Shown: positions 29,244-38,251, counted from the first letter of the stretch. The stretch is DNA of 38,573 nucleotides from Colwellia sp. (GCA_022969215.1 JALJPA010000016.1:1-38573); one strand, 5' to 3'. Program-made: numbers and translations. Notes: generated by a model not told the origin, from the sequence alone.

Positions 29244-29660
29244 TTAAACCCTCTCACTAAATGTTAAATAATTTATTGATATATCTCTTTTGTACCAAGA
29301 TTCAAAAACTGAACCCTCGTTAACTTCAGACTCTAATATATCAACGTTTTGATTAAGATGCACTGCCGTTGTGTTATAGGTAAAACCAGACAATACAGTA
29401 TCAATTGCTTGTAATTGTACATTATCATATTCATTACTATTTACTTTAACATAAACGGTAACTTGAAAAATACCACGCTGTTCATCACTTGAAGCTGATG
29501 ATTTACCCATCATGGCACTAGGACCAGGTATTAAAAATGCCTCAAACCACAATGATTTATTTTCTGAACTCTCTTTTTTATTTTCAAAAACAACATCAGC
29601 TTCATCAACAACTGTTAATAATTGCGTTATCAGTGCTTGCTTTGTATTAAAATAACTCAT
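29244..29660 (-). CDS. Tail terminator (gpU-like, DUF4128)
   Basis: 138 residues ahead of the tail tube. Helical start (YFNTKQALITQLLTVVDEAD), beta middle with QRGIFQVTVYVKV and a C-terminal helix/strand (ESWYKRDISINYLTFSERV), matching the tail-terminator fold that caps the tail before head joining. A 4-bp overlap links it to the neck gene before it. Confidence 0.75.
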   Translation of the reverse strand: MSYFNTKQALITQLLTVVDEADVVFENKKESSENKSLWFEAFLIPGPSAMMGKSSASSDEQRGIFQVTVYVKVNSNEYDNVQLQAIDTVLSGFTYNTTAVHLNQNVDILESEVNEGSVFESWYKRDISINYLTFSERV

Positions 29661-30118
29661 GCTGACCTTAATTTATTTTTCATTCTTAAAACCGCTATCC
29701 TAACCCATCCTTTAGGTGCTTGTTTACTAAAACCGTTAATCGATCTTATTTCAAACTTTCTTGTTTTTTTATTGTATGTGCCTTTTTTAACTGGTACGGG
29801 ATAACCGCCAAATTCTAATACATTAATGTTAGGGCTATTATTCGTGAAGAAAATTGTTTTGCCTAAAACTATTTTTGGCATTTTCAATATCTGAGTAAAT
29901 GAAGCATTACCAGTACCATTTGATTTATTTTTTGTTCTTCTTATTGATGGTGCTTTTGTAGTTAAAAACCAATTATTCTTGGTTGTACCTTCATCAACGG
30001 GCGTACCATCAACAACATCAATTAAACCTTTAGTAAAAATTGTTCTAACTTTGCCGTTCAAATCGGTTTTGACGTTGGCAATATCTTTTTTTAATTCTTT
30101 AAGGCCTAGTAACGGCAT
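29657..30118 (-). CDS. HK97 gp10-like neck / head-tail joining protein
   Basis: 153 residues with LIDVVDGTPVDEGTTKNNW (about 33-51), the 'TPVDTG.A..NW' motif of the gp10-type family, then LEFGGYPVPVKKGTYNKK and a basic C-terminus (PKGWVRIAVLRMKNKL). Located between head-completion and tail-terminator genes as expected. Confidence 0.75.
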   Translation of the reverse strand: MPLLGLKELKKDIANVKTDLNGKVRTIFTKGLIDVVDGTPVDEGTTKNNWFLTTKAPSIRRTKNKSNGTGNASFTQILKMPKIVLGKTIFFTNNSPNINVLEFGGYPVPVKKGTYNKKTRKFEIRSINGFSKQAPKGWVRIAVLRMKNKLRSA

Positions 30119-30492
30119 TAGTTAAGCCTTACTTGTGATTGGTACATTAGATTATCAGATGTTAATTCGACGCGGTCAACGCCTGCCATAACGATATATA
30201 ATGAAGTGCCTTGCTTGATTGAATCGCCAACACTAACCAATACATCACTATCAGATAATAGTATTCTATCACCGGCTTTAATATTGCCGCCGATTAAGTC
30301 AATTGAATATTCTGCAAAAATGGCATTAACAAGTTCAGTTTCTGTTTCTGTTTCAACGCCGGTATTTAGTGGGGAAGTGCCTGTTGTGGTTTTTGTAACA
30401 AGAAATACTTTTTCGCTTGAGCTTGAGCCAGTTCTTTCAACGGCCCTTGCTAGCATTCTTTTAACTCTTGCTTGTATTTGTGCAGCACTCAT
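30118..30492 (-). CDS. Head closure / neck protein
   Basis: 124 residues. A helical start (QIQARVKRMLARAVERTG), then beta strands with GDRILLSDSDVLVSVGDSI and SLYIVMAGVDRVELTSDN near the end, a fold pattern like small head-closure (gp9/SPP1 gp16-like) proteins. Overlaps the gp10-like gene by one base. Assignment by order and pattern. Confidence 0.65.
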   Translation of the reverse strand: MSAAQIQARVKRMLARAVERTGSSSSEKVFLVTKTTTGTSPLNTGVETETETELVNAIFAEYSIDLIGGNIKAGDRILLSDSDVLVSVGDSIKQGTSLYIVMAGVDRVELTSDNLMYQSQVRLN

Positions 30493-30510
30493 TGAAAATT
30501 ACCTTTTAAA

Positions 30511-30882
30511 TTATAAAAAGTTCACTGTAGCTTTTTCTTTTCCAATAAGGATCAAACAACCTTTTGAAAGCATGTTTGCTGTTCTTCCATAAGTTGTGTC
30601 TAAAATATTACCCTGTAAAGAATATACATTGTAAGTTTCAGCTAATTGATTTGTGATTTTAAATGATGTTAATTCACCACCACCTGAAGCGGCATTTTCA
30701 AGCGCTACAAAATGCGCCGAAAGATAAAGCTCCACCTGAGTAAGTAAAGTATTATCACCACCAATACATTCAGCAGCATCATCAACAATAGTGCTTGCTG
30801 CATCAATCCAAATCTGAAGGATAGGATCGGTTAATTCAGTAGCAATGATTTCTTTTACTTCATCAGGTGTAGTTCTTGACAT
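30511..30882 (-). CDS. Head-tail connector adaptor (DUF4054-like)
   Basis: 123 residues, helical, starting TTPDEVKEIIATELTDPIL with QIWIDAASTIVDDAAE, then TLLTQVELYLSAHFVAL, the pattern of DUF4054/gp6-like adaptor proteins that attach to the portal after packaging. Followed by SFKITNQLAETYNV and a beta tail. Third gene after the capsid, as in HK97-type order. Confidence 0.75.
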   Translation of the reverse strand: MSRTTPDEVKEIIATELTDPILQIWIDAASTIVDDAAECIGGDNTLLTQVELYLSAHFVALENAASGGGELTSFKITNQLAETYNVYSLQGNILDTTYGRTANMLSKGCLILIGKEKATVNFL

Positions 30883-30884
30883 TA

Positions 30885-31178
30885 TTACTCGCCTTTAGAT
30901 AATACTTTGATTTTTTCTAACGCTTCATCTAATGACTTATTGCTTTTTGTCAATGCAGTTTTAGTTGATTTTAATTCTTTTTTAGCTTCTGCAAGCTCTT
31001 CTTGAAGCTTGTTTTGAAGTTCAGAATTATAACCTTCATCTTCTTCACTGATGACTTCTGTTTTTAACTTAACTTTACCGCTAAGGTTTTGCGCTTGGCG
31101 TTCATCAAGTTTAATAGTGTCACCAATTTTATGATTGAGTGTGTGTTTTTTAACAACGATATAATCTTTCTTAGACAT
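30885..31178 (-). CDS. Small head-region protein with coiled coil
   Basis: 97 residues: N-terminal strands (DYIVVKKHTLNHKIGDTIKL, then ERQAQNLSGKVKL), and a C-terminal coiled coil (LQNKLQEELAEAKKELKSTK). Similar N-terminal layouts occur in small phage proteins between capsid and connector. It follows the capsid gene after a terminator-like hairpin. Role unknown. Confidence 0.65.
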   Translation of the reverse strand: MSKKDYIVVKKHTLNHKIGDTIKLDERQAQNLSGKVKLKTEVISEEDEGYNSELQNKLQEELAEAKKELKSTKTALTKSNKSLDEALEKIKVLSKGE

Positions 31179-31195
31179 TTTATTTCTCCAAAAAC

Positions 31196-31215
31196 AACGG
31201 GGGATGAACCCCGTT
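31196..31215 (-). terminator. Hairpin with T-run after the capsid gene
   Basis: Read leftward, AACGGGG, loop TTCATC, CCCCGTT and then GTTTTTGG. A 7-bp GC-rich stem between the capsid gene and the next gene would limit read-through, as expected for highly expressed capsid genes. Confidence 0.6.
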
Positions 31216-31239
31216 ATTAATTAGTTAAAGTTAATTACG

Positions 31240-32346
31240 CTACACTGAACCGTGAAGAATACCAGTATTACCATTTGAATCTACTTTAATGATTTGCACC
31301 ATTGCCGCATAAGTGGTCAATACTTGATTTTCCATAGGGTTAGTTTTTGTATGAGGAACTGAAATAATATCAGAAGCAATTGCTAACTGTATTGTGCGAT
31401 CAGTCATTTCAACAAACATAACGTTACTATCTGCTAATTTCTCAGCAAATTTAACATCTTTAATATCTGGAATTCGTTTAATTCTTTCCAGAACTGTATC
31501 TGAAGGAAATCCAGAAACATAATCACGATCCATAGCAGACTTGAAATTTTTCGGAAAGTAAAGAACCACCGAATCCATTTCAACACCACCTTGACCACTG
31601 AACATTTGACCAACTGCAGCAATGACTTCATTTACAATATCATCATTGTTTGCAACGTTTGACCAATCAGAAATAGTGATTGTGCCGCGATCAGGATGCG
31701 TTGTATATCCGTAAATTGGATGATTAGAACCACCAAATGAAACAGAAATACCCGTATTGCCATTGAATAAAGTTTCCTCTAAACGTTCAGCAACTTGGCG
31801 CATAGTTTCTTTTAAGCCTGCAGAGCGCTTATAATCAAAACCTTGTTGTCTCCATGGCACACCGAAAGATTGATGCGTTACCGGGTTAGGAACGAAAATT
31901 TCGTTGTAAACCGTATCGTTGTTTTGATAATCAGTAGGATTCATATCCTGATTAGCTTCTTGGAACTCGTTGATGTTTTCAGTACCAACTAATTGTTCTT
32001 CAATGCCAACAGTAAAAGATAAACCAGCATCTTTTAAATCCTGAATACCATTTAATTTACGACGACGAACTTCAGTAATCATTTCTTGAATTACAAGAAA
32101 ATCTTCATGGCGTAACGTGTTCGCGTTAGTGTTAAGGGCGTTACTAACTAATTCAGCAGCTTTTGAAGCGCGAGCGACAACTTTACCTTCTGCATTAGTA
32201 AGAACAAATTTTTCTTGATTTAGATTTTCAAATAAATCTTGATGTGTATTGGCGTAACCCTGCCAAGATACAGCGGCCATTGTAATAGCTGCAGCGAACG
32301 AAGCGCGTGAACTACCTAATGCCGAAAATGCTAATTTCTTTTTCAT
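31240..32346 (-). CDS. Major capsid protein
   Basis: 368 residues, third in the protease/decoration/capsid order. I read it as HK97-fold of the DUF6260-like class: HEDFLVIQEMITEVRRRKLNG, NEIFVPNPVTHQSFGVPWRQ, AGLKETMRQVAERLEETLFNG, RDYVSGFPSDTVLERIKRIP, ending MVQIIKVDSNGNTGILHGSV. The start has a strong AGGAG; the first 30 residues (KLAFSALGSSRASFAAAITM) resemble a signal peptide but are more likely a region next to the scaffold. Gene order supports the call strongly. Confidence 0.85.
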   Translation of the reverse strand: MKKKLAFSALGSSRASFAAAITMAAVSWQGYANTHQDLFENLNQEKFVLTNAEGKVVARASKAAELVSNALNTNANTLRHEDFLVIQEMITEVRRRKLNGIQDLKDAGLSFTVGIEEQLVGTENINEFQEANQDMNPTDYQNNDTVYNEIFVPNPVTHQSFGVPWRQQGFDYKRSAGLKETMRQVAERLEETLFNGNTGISVSFGGSNHPIYGYTTHPDRGTITISDWSNVANNDDIVNEVIAAVGQMFSGQGGVEMDSVVLYFPKNFKSAMDRDYVSGFPSDTVLERIKRIPDIKDVKFAEKLADSNVMFVEMTDRTIQLAIASDIISVPHTKTNPMENQVLTTYAAMVQIIKVDSNGNTGILHGSV

Positions 32347-32357
32347 TGTGTTAGCTC

Positions 32358-32798
32358 CTACGCTATACGGATTGAAATGCGAACAGCAGAACCGCCGCCT
32401 GAATTATCAACTGCTTCTGTTGCATAACCAATTGCATTTGCAGCTAGACCAACTTTCCATGTGCCATCACCGGCAGATGTAACAGGTGCACCATCAGCAA
32501 TAGCTGCAGCACCAGCGGCAAGAATTGCATTAACTTCTTGACCTGAATGATAAGCGCCATAACTAACAGTTTCACCGTCAGCATATACTTGATCAATATC
32601 ACCAGCATTAGCCAAATTGGTTTGTGCAACTAATTTTGGCGATAACGCATTGGCAGTTGTGTTTAAAACTACTTCGCCTAACAATTCAACAACAAGCATA
32701 CCAGGAGTGATACCGGCAACACCGGCTAAACGTTCTGATTTGATTGGCTGACCTGTTGAAGCAGTGACTAATGAAATTACTTGAGCTACTTGAGCCAT
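32358..32798 (-). CDS. Capsid decoration (cement) protein
   Basis: 146 residues, glycine/alanine-rich and all beta: ITPGMLVVELLGEV, TVSYGAYHSGQEVNAILAAG, DGTWKVGLAANAIGYATEAV, ending RISIRIA. Position right before the capsid gene and the sequence style fit head decoration proteins that stabilise expanded capsids. Confidence 0.75.
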   Translation of the reverse strand: MAQVAQVISLVTASTGQPIKSERLAGVAGITPGMLVVELLGEVVLNTTANALSPKLVAQTNLANAGDIDQVYADGETVSYGAYHSGQEVNAILAAGAAAIADGAPVTSAGDGTWKVGLAANAIGYATEAVDNSGGGSAVRISIRIA

Positions 32799-32809
32799 GT
32801 TATTCCCCT

Positions 32810-33253
32810 TTATGTAAAGTCAAAGTTAACTTCAGCGCTTTCTGCTGAATTGGTTTTAATATGACTAAGAGTACCTTCAGGAATTCTTTTAGCCGGCTTT
32901 TGCTCGTTATTAACTAAACCAAGAATAACATTAAGTTCATCTTCGTTTTTGTTAACAAGCATTTCAGCAGTGTAATCACTATTTTCAGTAATTTCACCTT
33001 TGATTTTATCAACGCGTACATCTTCAGCTTCAAGATAAACATCAAACTTATCTTTGTTGACTAAAAATGCCTCATAGCTTTTAAAATCAAAGCCACTGTT
33101 AGTTAATACTAACTTCGCACCATCTTCATCAGTATTAGATATAAGCGTAACAAGAGCGTTATCATCCATGGCCAATAACTCGGCTTGGTTTGCTATCGTA
33201 AACTTATTTGCACTATTACCGATAATGGCTAGGACTATTGCGTTCTTATCCAT
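32810..33253 (-). CDS. Nested internal-start scaffold protein
   Basis: An in-frame ATG at codon 292 of the protease gene has a strong GAGG exactly eight bases before it, giving a 147-residue product starting MDKNAIVLAIIGN. Lambda and other phages make the scaffold from such an internal start (C/Nu3). The protease would cut it during maturation. Confidence 0.65.
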   Translation of the reverse strand: MDKNAIVLAIIGNSANKFTIANQAELLAMDDNALVTLISNTDEDGAKLVLTNSGFDFKSYEAFLVNKDKFDVYLEAEDVRVDKIKGEITENSDYTAEMLVNKNEDELNVILGLVNNEQKPAKRIPEGTLSHIKTNSAESAEVNFDFT

Positions 33254-34126
33254 TGCTTTTACCTCATTTGTATTGTTAAGAGTTTGCTTCTTTATAAACT
33301 CGCGTTTTTCTTCTACTTCAACGCGATCTTCAACTAAAACTAATTCATCGTTTTGATCGATTGCATAGGTTTGTTTGAATAGTTTTTGACCTTCGTTTCT
33401 AGCTTCAACACTAAAAACAAAAGTTTTACTGTCTGGAAATATATCACGAACCCATGAAAATACACCTTCTTGACGGGTACGAATTAATTCATTAAGCCCT
33501 TCATGTAATTCAGATGTTGATAATTCATTTAATTCAAGACTATTTACTTCTATTGATTCATCGTTTTCATTAAGTACTAATTCAGTGCCGGCATGTTTAC
33601 CAGCTGCTTCTTCATTAAGCAGAATAGCAACATGGTCAAAACCAAAACCGCCAACCTCTTGATTGTAAGCTTTACCAAAATCATCTTCACCTGATTTGTT
33701 ATCAATGCGATCGATGGTTAGGCCGGTAGATACGCCAATTCTTTCACCGTTTTCAATGCGTCTAATAGTCTCTTTACCATCTTCACTATTATTAGCAATC
33801 TCTTCATCAAGCATAAAATCAACAAAGACACGTTTGCCTTTCTTGCGAGGATTACGCAAAAAGCCGCCTATGTTATGTTTATTGTTTGCCACTGGATGAA
33901 AGGCAGGAACTTTAATACCGTTAACGCTTGGATGACCATTAGGAGCCGGCAACATGTTTAATTGCATAAAACTGTTTTTGACTTCTTTGTCTGGATAGAA
34001 TTTATTGTTCATGGTTATATCACCACGAATAGGCATCATAGTTGTCACTAAATGAGAACGGCCATCAATTGTTTCTCTTGTGAATTTACCTGATGTTTTT
34101 GAGTTAATTAAAATCTTTGTTTTCAT
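32810..34126 (-). CDS. Prohead protease with fused scaffold (DUF2213-like)
   Basis: 438 residues. Residues 1-180 form the protease: RPIRGDITMNN-like strands, NMLPAPNGHPSVNG (His65) and ERIGVSTGLTID (Ser133) as expected catalytic residues of the DUF2213-type maturation protease. The C-terminal part (about 195-438) is acidic and helical, as for scaffolds (ELNELSTSELHEGLNELIR; MDKNAIVLAIIGN). An internal start at 33253 probably makes the scaffold alone. Order: before decoration and capsid. Confidence 0.8.
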   Translation of the reverse strand: MKTKILINSKTSGKFTRETIDGRSHLVTTMMPIRGDITMNNKFYPDKEVKNSFMQLNMLPAPNGHPSVNGIKVPAFHPVANNKHNIGGFLRNPRKKGKRVFVDFMLDEEIANNSEDGKETIRRIENGERIGVSTGLTIDRIDNKSGEDDFGKAYNQEVGGFGFDHVAILLNEEAAGKHAGTELVLNENDESIEVNSLELNELSTSELHEGLNELIRTRQEGVFSWVRDIFPDSKTFVFSVEARNEGQKLFKQTYAIDQNDELVLVEDRVEVEEKREFIKKQTLNNTNEVKAMDKNAIVLAIIGNSANKFTIANQAELLAMDDNALVTLISNTDEDGAKLVLTNSGFDFKSYEAFLVNKDKFDVYLEAEDVRVDKIKGEITENSDYTAEMLVNKNEDELNVILGLVNNEQKPAKRIPEGTLSHIKTNSAESAEVNFDFT

Positions 34127-34173
34127 TTTTTGTTACCAATTAATTGAAGGCAAATATAAATAACTAATTATTT

Positions 34174-35028
34174 TCACACTTTATTACTTTCTTGGGCTAA
34201 AAGCAATTTACGTTCCTTTGTAAACTTCGCTTCTACTCTTGCCGGTGTTCTATTTTTAATAACAGGAACTAAACCGCATCGACAATTCCAAGGGCTAATA
34301 GTTAGATTTTTATTCGCTTGCTTTTGTGTAAATATTTTACCATGCCAACTTGCATGTAAATGTCTAACCTTTGAATCATCCATTGTTATCCATCGAACAT
34401 TAACGCTATCTTTAAATGCAGCACCAATAACAGCAGTTTGAACAATAACACCACGTTGTGAAGCTTGCGCTGTTTCAGTCGTTGAAATCACCTTAGCCCT
34501 TGATTTACTTACAGAAATTCGCTCTTTAATCAATGCGTTTATTTCTGGTATAGTCAAAACGCCTATATTATTAAACAATATTGTTCTTGCTTCACTGTTT
34601 AATGCTGCTATCCATTTCTGCAGTGCTTCTCTTGACCTGTTCAATAAAAATGCCGATTCGTTTCTATGATCATCAATGGCATTTAGATTAAAACCGTCTT
34701 GAGTAATAAGAGATCTAGCAACTTCAGTTTCAGGTATCATTGAATTGAATTGTTTATTGGTTCTTTTAACTGCTCTTGAATATGCTGATAATTGGAATTT
34801 ATTTTGCCATGCACCATTGCCGCTTAATAATAATGATGTTGATAATATTAAAAACTGATTCATATACTGATCAATTTCTTGTTGTTCGGATTGTGTGACG
34901 TTAGAGACAACGCTTTTTAATGGAATGTTTTTTATTGCAGCGCTAAAATTTCTCCAACGCTCGTTTATTTCTTTGCGCCATCTAGCTTCTATACCTTTGG
35001 CTTTATTTGGGTTATTGGTTATTGCCAT
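34174..35028 (-). CDS. Phage head morphogenesis (SPP1 gp7/Mu F-like) protein
   Basis: 284 residues. Helical first half, then STTETAQASQRG (about 185-196), VRWITMDDSKVRHLHASWHGKIF (about 216-238), and SPWNCRCGLVPV (about 250-261), the conserved D..VR..H...(G)...P.NCRC signature of the minor head protein family that joins portal and capsid assembly. Located after the two unusual structural genes and a terminator-like hairpin. Confidence 0.85.
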   Translation of the reverse strand: MAITNNPNKAKGIEARWRKEINERWRNFSAAIKNIPLKSVVSNVTQSEQQEIDQYMNQFLILSTSLLLSGNGAWQNKFQLSAYSRAVKRTNKQFNSMIPETEVARSLITQDGFNLNAIDDHRNESAFLLNRSREALQKWIAALNSEARTILFNNIGVLTIPEINALIKERISVSKSRAKVISTTETAQASQRGVIVQTAVIGAAFKDSVNVRWITMDDSKVRHLHASWHGKIFTQKQANKNLTISPWNCRCGLVPVIKNRTPARVEAKFTKERKLLLAQESNKV

Positions 35029-35089
35029 TATTCACTGATAGTTTATGTTTCTTGCTTACCACTATAACACCTTTTTAATTTATATAAAA

Positions 35090-35107
35090 AACCCCTTCCT
35101 TGGGGTT
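35090..35107 (-). terminator. Leftward intrinsic terminator in the late unit
   Basis: Read leftward: AACCCC, loop AAGGAA, GGGGTT and then TTTTAT. The stem is 6 bp. It lies between the head-fibre-like gene and head morphogenesis, in a 110-bp gap without a gene. Confidence 0.65.
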
Positions 35108-35139
35108 GATGATTTATCATTTATAAAATCATTGACTGA

Positions 35140-36369
35140 CTACGAAACTCTAAATATTTCTAATCTTGCCCTTCTTATTTTTGCAGTTCCTCCTTCAGAT
35201 GTTGACCTAAAACTTAGCACTAGTTCATGCGTGTCATTATCTAGTGCTTGAACTGCGAACGAGGACTTTATTATATACTCATCCTCAAATTTTGGAGCAA
35301 AGCTTGATTGTCCATATTCCACGCCATCAAGTGTGGTTTGTGTAATTACGGGTTTATCTCCACTATCATTAGTTACTTCATAAGTAGCAGCGCCCCTGTA
35401 ATTGCCGGCAGGTAGCACTGGTGTTGTTAGAGTTAATTTAGTTTGGAATGTGGTGCTAGTGGTGGTGCTTTCAGTTTCATCAGCCTCAAATTGATACTGA
35501 GTACCAAAGATGCTTATAATTTCTATCTCGTCTGCGGTAGGCTCTAGTGATATACCATCACCGGCCACAAGGGATTTTAGCGGAAGGTTATTAACATCTT
35601 TACCTATCGCAATGCCCTCGCCTGAGCCTGAGTTTGAATAGTTTAATACTAGACTTTGATTGGCAAATAACCTAAAGCTAGACTTAACCCAGTGACGAGT
35701 CGGCATGGTTGAAGATCGCCTAACCTGTAAGACTGCCCTGTCTGCGTCCTGATTGCCTTTAGCTATTGATTGCCTTGTGTATATCTGCTGACCAGTAACA
35801 CCAAACAAAGGAGTTGTAAAAAACCACTGAAAAGTTCCACCAGGTGAAAAGGTTAAATCTGTTCTTGTTTGTTGGTATATCAATCGACCTGTATCATCGG
35901 TACCTTCAAATATTTCATAAAATAAGAAGTCACTAGGGTCAATGGTTTCCTCGAACGTGTACTCAATACCAATTACCGCAACATCAAAAGGCACTATGTT
36001 TGAACCTTCATAACCTACAGCGCCGCTAGTATCTTCAGGCCCATTTGCCTCAATAGTTTGTAAATCATCACCCATAACCGCAGTAGCTAAAGGAACCAAT
36101 CCAGTAACATCTTGATTAGCTAGTATTGATTGATCTTTAAGTCCTGTTTTTGGGTAGTAATAATCTATATTAGTTCTTAAATCGGTAACTACTAACTCAT
36201 TCGCCGACGAAGATATTCTGTAACCATCACCTAAAAGTATACTAGACAGTATGGTCATTATAGATCTGTCAGCTTCTAGCATGTTTGTTTCTGGATTAAA
36301 TACAAAATGTAATAGTGTAGCCACCTGTTCAGGGGTTAATGATTTTGGATATGCTGGGCCTAAAGTCAT
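35140..36369 (-). CDS. Head-fibre or virion-surface-like protein, 409 residues
   Basis: All-beta protein located between portal and head morphogenesis genes, an odd position for a fibre. Begins TLGPAYPKSLTPEQVATLLHF and RTNIDYYYPKTGLKD; the middle repeats strand patterns (DFLFYEIFEGTDDTGRLIYQ), and the C-terminal 110 residues (FEADETESTTTSTTFQTKL, GNYRGAATYEVTNDSGD, HELVLSFRSTSEGGTAKIRR) look like a jelly-roll/TNF-like head domain. Likely a trimeric surface fibre or adhesin on the head, or a tail fibre inserted here. Role inferred. Confidence 0.6.
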   Translation of the reverse strand: MTLGPAYPKSLTPEQVATLLHFVFNPETNMLEADRSIMTILSSILLGDGYRISSSANELVVTDLRTNIDYYYPKTGLKDQSILANQDVTGLVPLATAVMGDDLQTIEANGPEDTSGAVGYEGSNIVPFDVAVIGIEYTFEETIDPSDFLFYEIFEGTDDTGRLIYQQTRTDLTFSPGGTFQWFFTTPLFGVTGQQIYTRQSIAKGNQDADRAVLQVRRSSTMPTRHWVKSSFRLFANQSLVLNYSNSGSGEGIAIGKDVNNLPLKSLVAGDGISLEPTADEIEIISIFGTQYQFEADETESTTTSTTFQTKLTLTTPVLPAGNYRGAATYEVTNDSGDKPVITQTTLDGVEYGQSSFAPKFEDEYIIKSSFAVQALDNDTHELVLSFRSTSEGGTAKIRRARLEIFRVS

Positions 36370-36379
36370 AATAAACCCC

Positions 36380-36760
36380 TTATGTTAGATTTTGACGAAT
36401 GGTAACTTTATAAGAAACAGCACCGACAATTGTATCTGGCACTATTTTTATCTCTAAAGCATTTGAAGCGAATGAGGCTGTGACGGGAACACCATCAGCT
36501 GAAGCATCACCGCCGGTTAATGTTGCATTGATAACACCATCAGTGATAGCTTGAAAACCACCATCTTCAGATGTTTTTACATAGATACTATAGGTGCCGC
36601 TTGAAGGGACTACCGGCGCAAGAACGCCATCGAGTGAAACAATATCGATAAAATTGTGGACTAGGCCCACATCTATTCTATCAGGCAAAATAATATCTAC
36701 TGTTGTAAATAAAGCAGTTTGCCCAACCGCTTGTGTTTTATCCGTGTAATTTATTGACAT
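36380..36760 (-). CDS. Small beta-rich structural protein paired with the head fibre
   Basis: 126 residues from the ATG at 36760, two codons inside a longer TTG-started frame, with AAAGG upstream. All beta: TALFTTVDIILPDRIDVGL, SGTYSIYVKTSEDGGFQ, SNALEIKIVPDTIVGAVSYK. It lies directly before the head-fibre-like gene, so it may form the base or a second subunit. No known family recognised. Confidence 0.6.
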   Translation of the reverse strand: MSINYTDKTQAVGQTALFTTVDIILPDRIDVGLVHNFIDIVSLDGVLAPVVPSSGTYSIYVKTSEDGGFQAITDGVINATLTGGDASADGVPVTASFASNALEIKIVPDTIVGAVSYKVTIRQNLT

Positions 36761-36805
36761 TTTCAAAACCTTTTATTTTTGGTCTTGAACACTTCCTATA
36801 TCAAA

Positions 36806-38251
36806 TTATTCTTCAGGAATATCATCTTTATCATCTAATGGATTACCATCATCATCTTTTAAAGATTCATCATCTTCTTCATCATCAAAGGAAATATTTT
36901 CAACCTCTATTTTAAGACCTATTTCTTCAAAAACACTTTCAACAGCTAGTTCATCAGCTGCTGCAGTGGATAGGCCATCGATGACTGTCTTAAAGGCAGT
37001 CGCTTTATTTACCATTATTGTGGATTCTTCGAGTTGAGTTAGTGCTTTTTGTGGTGAATATTCCACTTCACTATCTTCAGGTAAATCTAAAATCCCTGCA
37101 TCAGCTAGTATGCTCAATGCCCTAAGAAGCCAGTTTTGGCATTCTTGTTCTTGCCGATCTAGAATTAAAGCGTTCCAAGCTGCTTTATCTTCTGTGCCTG
37201 CTAATTGCCCGGTGCCTTTACCCAATAAAATCCTAATGGGAATACCTGTAACACCAGAAACTTCTTCTACTGCAATATCGAATGCATCCCTTGGAGATGC
37301 TAGACCAGGTTGCAACATGTTTGCTTTCATTTTATTTAAACGAAGAACATCTTCATAACCATTTTGAAAGTTTTCAACGTTTTCTTTTAATCCTTTTAAT
37401 GCTTCAGTACCATTATCAATGGTTGCATCTTTATCAACTTCTAATGCTAATTTTTGTCTAGCATTTCTATAATACGCTTCACCTGAACCGCCTCTAACTT
37501 TATCTTTATCAATCAAGCAATTCCAAGGTTGTTGCAGTGAACTTCTACCTTCAACTGATGAATCAAGCGCACCTTCTGCCATGTGAACAACTCTTGACCA
37601 ATGGACAACGTGAGAAGTAAATATTGCTTCTTTGTTTTTGTCTTGATTAATGTTTGTTGTTTGTAGTTGATAAAGCTCAGGTAAGCCAAAACGAACAGAA
37701 GCCGCATCAGTATCCCATTTTGTGATCTCTATACCATCGTAATTGTAAGGATTGAAATACAATGATTTAAAATCATCTTTTCTTGCGCTGCCAAGTGGCA
37801 AATGTAAATCAGTACCATCTGGAATACCAATAAGTAAAACTGAAAAATTACCTATACGGTTTAAAATATCGGCGCGTTCTAATGCTTTAAACATGCCTCT
37901 ATTTTTTAGAATGCGCAACTCTTTTTCTAGAATTACATCATCACCAACTTTAATTTCTGGCAAATCACGCCAACAAGCCTTGGCCACTTTTTCAACAACA
38001 GTGCCGGCAATGCCACCACGTTTAAACATGTTGTAATAATCGCTAAAGAATAAATCAGTCCCATAACCAAACAATATATTATAATCGCGTTTGCCATCAG
38101 GTGAAACGCCATAAGTACCACCACCAAAACCGCGGCGTATAGTTGATGTGATTTGATTTAACAGCATACCAAAATAACCATCAGCTTTTTTCATATCGGC
38201 TGTGTATTCAAAAGTATTAGTTTCTGGTTTTTTCTTAAAAAAATTAAACAT
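36806..38251 (-). CDS. Portal protein (DUF1073-like)
   Basis: 481 residues with the portal pattern: YGTDLFFSDYYNMFKRGGIAG, RNRGMFKALERADILNRIGN-like segment (exact order in protein), FSVLLIGIPDGTDLHLPLG, ELYQLQTTNINQDK, and VSGVTGIPIRILLGKGTGQLAG near 350-371. It ends with a very acidic tail (DDEEDDESLKDDDG). The dodecameric portal forms the DNA entry vertex and docks the terminase. Three bases separate it from the terL stop. Confidence 0.9.
   Translation of the reverse strand: MFNFFKKKPETNTFEYTADMKKADGYFGMLLNQITSTIRRGFGGGTYGVSPDGKRDYNILFGYGTDLFFSDYYNMFKRGGIAGTVVEKVAKACWRDLPEIKVGDDVILEKELRILKNRGMFKALERADILNRIGNFSVLLIGIPDGTDLHLPLGSARKDDFKSLYFNPYNYDGIEITKWDTDAASVRFGLPELYQLQTTNINQDKNKEAIFTSHVVHWSRVVHMAEGALDSSVEGRSSLQQPWNCLIDKDKVRGGSGEAYYRNARQKLALEVDKDATIDNGTEALKGLKENVENFQNGYEDVLRLNKMKANMLQPGLASPRDAFDIAVEEVSGVTGIPIRILLGKGTGQLAGTEDKAAWNALILDRQEQECQNWLLRALSILADAGILDLPEDSEVEYSPQKALTQLEESTIMVNKATAFKTVIDGLSTAAADELAVESVFEEIGLKIEVENISFDDEEDDESLKDDDGNPLDDKDDIPEE

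Noticed and set aside
31240-32346. Secreted protein call for the capsid because of its signal-like N-terminus
   Set aside because: Gene order, length and capsid-like motifs point to the major capsid; the hydrophobic start is more likely involved in assembly.
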